A stretch of DNA of 64,000 nucleotides, taken from RGIG995 sp045543655 (GTDB lineage Bacteria; Bacillota; Clostridia; Oscillospirales; UBA644). Shown one piece after another: positions 59,943 to 64,000 of the stretch (position 1 is the stretch's first letter; the number at the start of each line of letters is the position of its first letter). The position numbers were made by a program, and so were the translations under genes. The notes beneath the pieces are model-generated. The model was given only the letters and a program-made list of their open reading frames with translations. It had not been told where the DNA came from and made no database searches. Where the stretch lies: the NCBI GenBank assembly GCA_045543655.1, contig JAZPXN010000069.1:18812-82811 (forward strand). The letters are read 5' to 3'.

Positions 59943-59971
59943 TTGACATCATCTGCGAAATGTGATATCTT
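59943..59971 (+). promoter_or_regulatory. Downstream promoter P2 of the surface protein gene
   Basis: TTGACA (59943-59948), 17-bp spacer, TATCTT (59966-59971) with TGa extension, about 100 bases before the ATG. Confidence 0.7.
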
Positions 59972-60072
59972 TTTATTATATATGGAATATCCTTTGCCCT
60001 CCGGGCACCGTTTCCGAAGAAAAAAGGGAGACGGTATACAAGAAAAAATATACAAAGAAAAGGGGAAAACAC

Positions 60073-63000
60073 ATGAAAAAAGCACTTGCCATCGGCTTGT
60101 CGCTTCTGCTGATCGTGACGGCGATCCTTGCTCTGTCGCTGTCCGGTTCTGCGGCGGCGACGCCTGCAACCCAGGTCAAGGTCGGTTCCACGACGCTGAA
60201 TGCGTCGAGCTCCACCATGACCGCCGGAAGCGGAACCGTCACCTTTGACGCCGCTACGGGTACGCTGACGCTGAACAACGCCACCGGAGCCGGGGCGATC
60301 ACCGGCGCGAACGGGAACCTTACCGTCGTTGCCGTCGGGGAGAACTCCGTTTCCGCCTCCAGCGGGTTCCTGCTTACGAACGACGCCGGCAGCGTGACCT
60401 TCGGGGGAACCGGCTCGCTGACCATGACCAGCTCGAATTTCGGGGTTTACGTTGCCGGCGGGAAGCTGACCGTAACCGACAGCATTCGTCTGACCGTCAG
60501 CACCGCTGCCGCAGATTACTGCTTCGGTACGCAGAATATCAACGATATCGTATTTGAAAAAAATTGCGTCGTCAATCTGACGGGGCAGGGCAAGCGGATC
60601 ATTTTCCACAATAAGATCCCTTCGACTAATAAGCTGATCGTGAAGGATTCCGCTTCGGTCACCGTCAACGCACCCAAGTGTCCGGATTACGCCGTTTATT
60701 GCTCCAATATGGAAATGCTCGGCGGGTCTATGACGCTGAACGTGACCGGCACCGGGAATACCGCCAAGGTGCAGGGGATCTTTATTTACGGCGACAAATC
60801 CACCGTCTCCACCTTCTCCGGCGGGAATCTGACGGTGAATATGTCTGCGGCAAATACAAATTGCACCGATACTCCTGCATTTTATCTCCATCAGGTGGCG
60901 GCCGCCAATTTCTCCGGTACCAATGTAACGCTGAACGTCACCACGCCCAAAGCGGGGAACTATTCCTCCGCGATTCTGACCGGCTGGACCAAGGCCGTCA
61001 ATATCACCGGAGGAAAGATCGTTGCCAACCTGAACGAGAACACCACCGGCCTGATCTGCCCCCGTCTCGGGAAGGATACGTTTGCTCTGACCATTTCCGG
61101 CGGCACCGTCACCGGTACGGCCCCCAGCCTTCTGAATACCTCCATCGGCGGTGACGCCTCCAACGCCGACGTGACCACCTCCGTTGCGGTGAAGGTTCTT
61201 GACGGGGCGAAGATTAATCTCGCCACCGCAGGCGGTGTTTTCTCCTCTGCCAAGCAATATACCGTGGATACCTCCGCCTCCACCTCCGCCTTCGTTTCCG
61301 GATACGGCTTCGATTCGGCCAAGGGACTCGTGACCGCCAATATGGCCGACGAGATCAATTCCGTGGACGTCTATGATACGGCGGGCGTCAAGACGGTTCT
61401 GAATAAGCAGAATCCCTCCATGACCGCAGGCAGCGGCACCATCGTTTTCGATCCCGCGGCCATGACCTTGACGCTAAACGATGCCACCGCCCGGAAGATC
61501 TACTGTGCGGCGGGCGACCTGAAGATCATTGCCAAGGGCACCAACACCCTGACCGGCACGGTGAATTTCCTCGTGAATACCGAGGGCTGCGGCGTGACCT
61601 TCGGCGGGGACGGTATCCTGAATATCGAAACCACCGGGATGGGCGTATATGCCAACGGCGGGGATCTGATCGCAGAAGATTCCGTTACTCTGAACGTTTC
61701 CGGCAAGAACCTCGTCTACTGCGTCAAGAACAGCGATGCCACCGACGGGAATATTATCTTCCGGGACAATGCCAAGGTCACCGTTAACGGCACCGGCTAC
61801 CAGGCCATCCTGCAGAACGAAAAATCGCCTTACAATACCAATCAGAAGCTTCTCGTGGAGGACAACGCCAAGGTTGAGGTCAATATTCCCAACGCTTCCT
61901 CCGGGGATTCCGCTACTTACACCACCGCCATTCTGATCCGCGGGCTTGAGATCACCGGCGGCTCTCTGACGCTGAACCACACCGGCGCTGAAAACGCTTC
62001 CTCCCGGGCCCTGGGCATTCAGGTTCAGGCTGTCTACCAGGACGGCGCCGTGAATCTGACCGGCGGGAAGCTGACCATCAATCACGTTTCCAAGAATCCC
62101 GGCCAGGATCTGGCGTATTCTCTTTATACTTACAGATCCTCCGGCATTACCTTCGGCGGAACCGACGTGACCATCAATCTCACCTCGGCCAGAGCCGGCA
62201 ATACCTCTGCGGTCATCTGCCCCGCCATTACTCCCTTCGTGAAGATTACCGGCGGTTCGGTCACCGTCAACGCCAACGATAAGACCACCGCTCTCATCAC
62301 TCCCCGCCTCGCCAATTCCTGGAACGGCTTTGCCTTCGAAATGACCGGCGGTACTCTGACCGGCACCGTTCCCTCCCTTCTGAATACCAATAACGATTCC
62401 GCCGGCCCGCTGACCGTGAATATCGCCGCCGGCGCGAAGATCAATCTGAAGACCTCCGGCGGCGCCCTCTCCGCTCATAAGGGGGTCACCGTCAATACCT
62501 CCGGCACCACCGCCACCTTCCTTGAGGGGTGCGGATTGGAATACGGCAACGAATATCTCATCACCTCCGATGCGTTTCTCCCGGGCCAGATTCTGACCGG
62601 CGTCACCGTGACCGATGCAACGGGCACCACCACTTTGAACTACGGCCGGCGGGTCTATTACGGTTCCGTGGGACGGATCGTCCTTGATCCCGAGGCTAAG
62701 ACCCTTCTTTTCGACGGAATCGTCGGTCCCACCGCTGTGTCCGTCCCCGATTCGGTCACCGTTACCTTGGTGGGTACCAATATCCTCAACGCTTCCGGCA
62801 CCGCCCTGACCGTGGACGGGGATCTGACCCTGCAGGGGACCGGCAGTCTGGAGCTGAACGGCGCTGCCGATCTGATCGTTGCAGATAGTCTTAAGGTCGA
62901 AGACGGAGTTCTCCGTGTAAACGCCTCCGGACATGCTCTGCGGATCGCCGGAAACGTTACCCTTTCCGGGTCGGCAAACCTCCGGCTTCTTTCCGAGAGG

Positions 63001-64000
63001 GGAGTGGGTTTGACCACCATTTGCTTCTCTGTCACCGAGCAGGCCGAGGCGCGGATCTATGCCGATGACGGAGTCGGGATCGATGCTGATATCGTGAAGG
63101 TTCTTGCCGACGGTAAGCTGACCGTGGATGCGAAAGCCGACGCCGTCGAATCCGGCGCCCTGGTTCTTGCCGGGGACAGCCTCACCCGCGTTTATTCCGA
63201 CGTTGTCGGGGTCACCGTATCCAGAACCGACGGGATCTCCGTCGCCGATTCCGCCAAGCTGACGGTGGAAGAGGATGCAGACGGAGCCAAAGGGATCGTT
63301 CTTGACGGTTCTTCTCTCGAGGTTTCTGCCTCCGGTGCCGTCAAGGTCTTCGTGACGGGCATCGGTATTTCCCGCACCGCCGACGCCTCTTCTATCTCCG
63401 TGACCGGTTCCGGTACCGTTGAGGTGGACGGCATCAACGCCATCGACAAGACGATTTCCGTCTCTTCCGCTTATATCAAGGGCGGGGAAGGCCGCTGGAA
63501 CGCTTATCTCCAGAACTCCATTGAAGGCACCGAGAATTATATTCTTCTCTCTGCCCAGAATCCCGGCGGCTCCTTCCGTCCTGCGGATTACACCGCCGTC
63601 AATACCGCCATTGCCAACGCCAATGCCTTGAATAAAGACCTTTATAAGGACTTCACCGCCGTCACCGCCGCCATCAACGCCGTCGTGACCGGAAAAGACG
63701 TCACCGAGCAGGCCGCCGTGGACGCCATGGCCAAGGCCATCAACGATGCCGTCGCCGCTCTGGAATACAAGGATGCGGACTACGCCGCCGTGGATGCCGC
63801 CATTGCCGCCGCCAACGCCGTAAACAAGGATCTTTATAAGAATTCCGCCGCTGTGACCGCCGCTGTCAATGCCGTGGTTCGCGGTAAGAATATTACCGAG
63901 CAGGCCGCTGTAGATGCCATGGCCAAGGCCATCAACGATGCCGTCGCCGCTCTGGAATACAAGGATGCGGACTACGCCGCCGTGGATGCCGCTATTGCCG
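60073..64000 (+). CDS. Large secreted repeat protein, 5' part (runs off window)
   Basis: At least 1,309 codons without a stop. A signal peptide (MKKALAIGLSLLLIVTAILA, cut after about residue 28) is followed by three related modules of about 400 residues, marked by MTAGSGTVTFD (nt 60217), MTAGSGTIVFD (nt 61420) and a diverged third start near 62600, and by TAPSLLNT / TVPSLLNT (about nt 61117 and 62365). Short Gly/Thr/Asn-rich beta-strand repeats such as FGGTGSLTM and ITGG-type turns suggest a right-handed beta-helix, like the Cthe_2159 carbohydrate-binding family; this is tentative. The tail (from nt 63586) has 64-residue FIVAR-like helical repeats. The start has AAGGGG upstream. Probably a surface or matrix-binding protein. 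Confidence 0.85.
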   Translation, partial: MKKALAIGLSLLLIVTAILALSLSGSAAATPATQVKVGSTTLNASSSTMTAGSGTVTFDAATGTLTLNNATGAGAITGANGNLTVVAVGENSVSASSGFLLTNDAGSVTFGGTGSLTMTSSNFGVYVAGGKLTVTDSIRLTVSTAAADYCFGTQNINDIVFEKNCVVNLTGQGKRIIFHNKIPSTNKLIVKDSASVTVNAPKCPDYAVYCSNMEMLGGSMTLNVTGTGNTAKVQGIFIYGDKSTVSTFSGGNLTVNMSAANTNCTDTPAFYLHQVAAANFSGTNVTLNVTTPKAGNYSSAILTGWTKAVNITGGKIVANLNENTTGLICPRLGKDTFALTISGGTVTGTAPSLLNTSIGGDASNADVTTSVAVKVLDGAKINLATAGGVFSSAKQYTVDTSASTSAFVSGYGFDSAKGLVTANMADEINSVDVYDTAGVKTVLNKQNPSMTAGSGTIVFDPAAMTLTLNDATARKIYCAAGDLKIIAKGTNTLTGTVNFLVNTEGCGVTFGGDGILNIETTGMGVYANGGDLIAEDSVTLNVSGKNLVYCVKNSDATDGNIIFRDNAKVTVNGTGYQAILQNEKSPYNTNQKLLVEDNAKVEVNIPNASSGDSATYTTAILIRGLEITGGSLTLNHTGAENASSRALGIQVQAVYQDGAVNLTGGKLTINHVSKNPGQDLAYSLYTYRSSGITFGGTDVTINLTSARAGNTSAVICPAITPFVKITGGSVTVNANDKTTALITPRLANSWNGFAFEMTGGTLTGTVPSLLNTNNDSAGPLTVNIAAGAKINLKTSGGALSAHKGVTVNTSGTTATFLEGCGLEYGNEYLITSDAFLPGQILTGVTVTDATGTTTLNYGRRVYYGSVGRIVLDPEAKTLLFDGIVGPTAVSVPDSVTVTLVGTNILNASGTALTVDGDLTLQGTGSLELNGAADLIVADSLKVEDGVLRVNASGHALRIAGNVTLSGSANLRLLSERGVGLTTICFSVTEQAEARIYADDGVGIDADIVKVLADGKLTVDAKADAVESGALVLAGDSLTRVYSDVVGVTVSRTDGISVADSAKLTVEEDADGAKGIVLDGSSLEVSASGAVKVFVTGIGISRTADASSISVTGSGTVEVDGINAIDKTISVSSAYIKGGEGRWNAYLQNSIEGTENYILLSAQNPGGSFRPADYTAVNTAIANANALNKDLYKDFTAVTAAINAVVTGKDVTEQAAVDAMAKAINDAVAALEYKDADYAAVDAAIAAANAVNKDLYKNSAAVTAAVNAVVRGKNITEQAAVDAMAKAINDAVAALEYKDADYAAVDAAIA
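63586..64000 (+). repeat. Tandem 192-bp coding repeat (64-residue FIVAR-like units)
   Basis: Units start at 63586, 63778 and 63970 (last cut by the window edge). The end of each unit (QAAVDAMAKAINDAVAALEYK) is nearly identical at the DNA level, with a handful of synonymous changes; the middle differs more. Confidence 0.88.

Larger units (their letters stand above)
59559..60072. other. AT-rich gene-free stretch before the surface protein gene
   Basis: No gene is evident in these 514 bases. They contain the terminator above, two promoters in tandem and a GACGAAA...TTTCGTC inverted repeat (59850-59856 and 59873-59879). Bases 59621-59750 hold nothing I recognise. The small plus-strand frame at 59747-59965 has no ribosome binding site. 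Confidence 0.7.

Noticed and set aside
59747..59965. Small hydrophobic frame before the surface protein
   Set aside because: No ribosome binding site; it overlaps both promoters and its hydrophobicity reflects AT-rich DNA.
61474..62934. Reverse-strand frame opposite the surface protein
   Set aside because: The forward frame has a signal peptide, promoters and internal repeats; the reverse product is low-complexity Gly/Asp/Val.
63586..64000. Tandem repeats as a possible CRISPR array
   Set aside because: Units are 192 bp, stay in frame and encode protein repeats; there are no short repeats with unique spacers.

Overview
The window reads as chromosomal DNA of a spore-forming member of the class Clostridia (Bacillota), probably an anaerobe. 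The spore genes gpr, spoIIP, dacF-type carboxypeptidase and sleB, the K+-dependent membrane pyrophosphatase, a Na+-pumping biotin decarboxylase and the Firmicutes gene orders plsX-acpP-rnc, dprA-topA-trmFO and dnaG-rpoD all point that way. The DNA is moderately GC-rich with AT-rich promoters, many of them a TTGACA-like box, a 17-bp spacer and a TGn-extended TATAAT-like box. TTG starts behind good Shine-Dalgarno sequences are common. I saw no tRNA, rRNA, CRISPR array, phage or insertion sequence. The assignment is inferred from gene content only.

Left part (1-13.7 kb): the 3' end of a class A penicillin-binding protein and an RsuA-family pseudouridine synthase converge on a reverse-strand sporulation unit gpr-spoIIP-dacF. 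Then come a PTS EIIC-like membrane protein, rpsT and a small COG2426 membrane protein, converging on a reverse-strand unit pcrA-rmuC-cysteine desulfurase-thiI (DNA repair, sulfur transfer and tRNA thiolation).

13.8-32.2 kb is mostly forward: sleB, an intergenic repeat cluster, an S1 protein, a two-gene membrane module of unknown function, a Gfo/Idh oxidoreductase, an LGFP-type surface protein, and a five-gene biotin-dependent Na+ decarboxylase cluster that carries two different carboxyltransferases with one biotin carrier and one pump. An ABC exporter follows. An AraC regulator is divergent from a carbohydrate operon that begins with a truncated oxidoreductase and continues with an Asp-box protein, a DapA-family aldolase/lyase and a ribulokinase-like kinase.

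32.2-45.4 kb is one close-packed reverse-strand train of twelve genes: trkH, trkA, an SpoU methylase, dprA, topA, trmFO, plsX, an acpP-like gene, rnc, a membrane protein, murC and a DUF1893/aldo-keto reductase fusion. It has one good promoter at the head and a two-way terminator at the end. The acyl carrier protein has Glu where the phosphopantetheine serine should be, topA has a histone-H1-like Lys/Ala N-terminus, and the fusion keeps an internal ribosome binding site.

45.4-64 kb: a GNAT-like protein, a macro-domain protein, hppA with paired TTGTACAA palindromes upstream, a Gfo/Idh gene divergent from an AraC regulator, a methionine unit (HAD phosphatase, AEC transporter, metY, metA of the acetyl type), dnaG-rpoD-HAD phosphatase, and finally the 5' part of a very large secreted repeat protein that runs off the window. 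The best leads for new biology are the serine-less ACP, the dual-carboxyltransferase pump cluster, the DUF1893 fusion, the large surface protein and the two-hairpin intergenic repeats.
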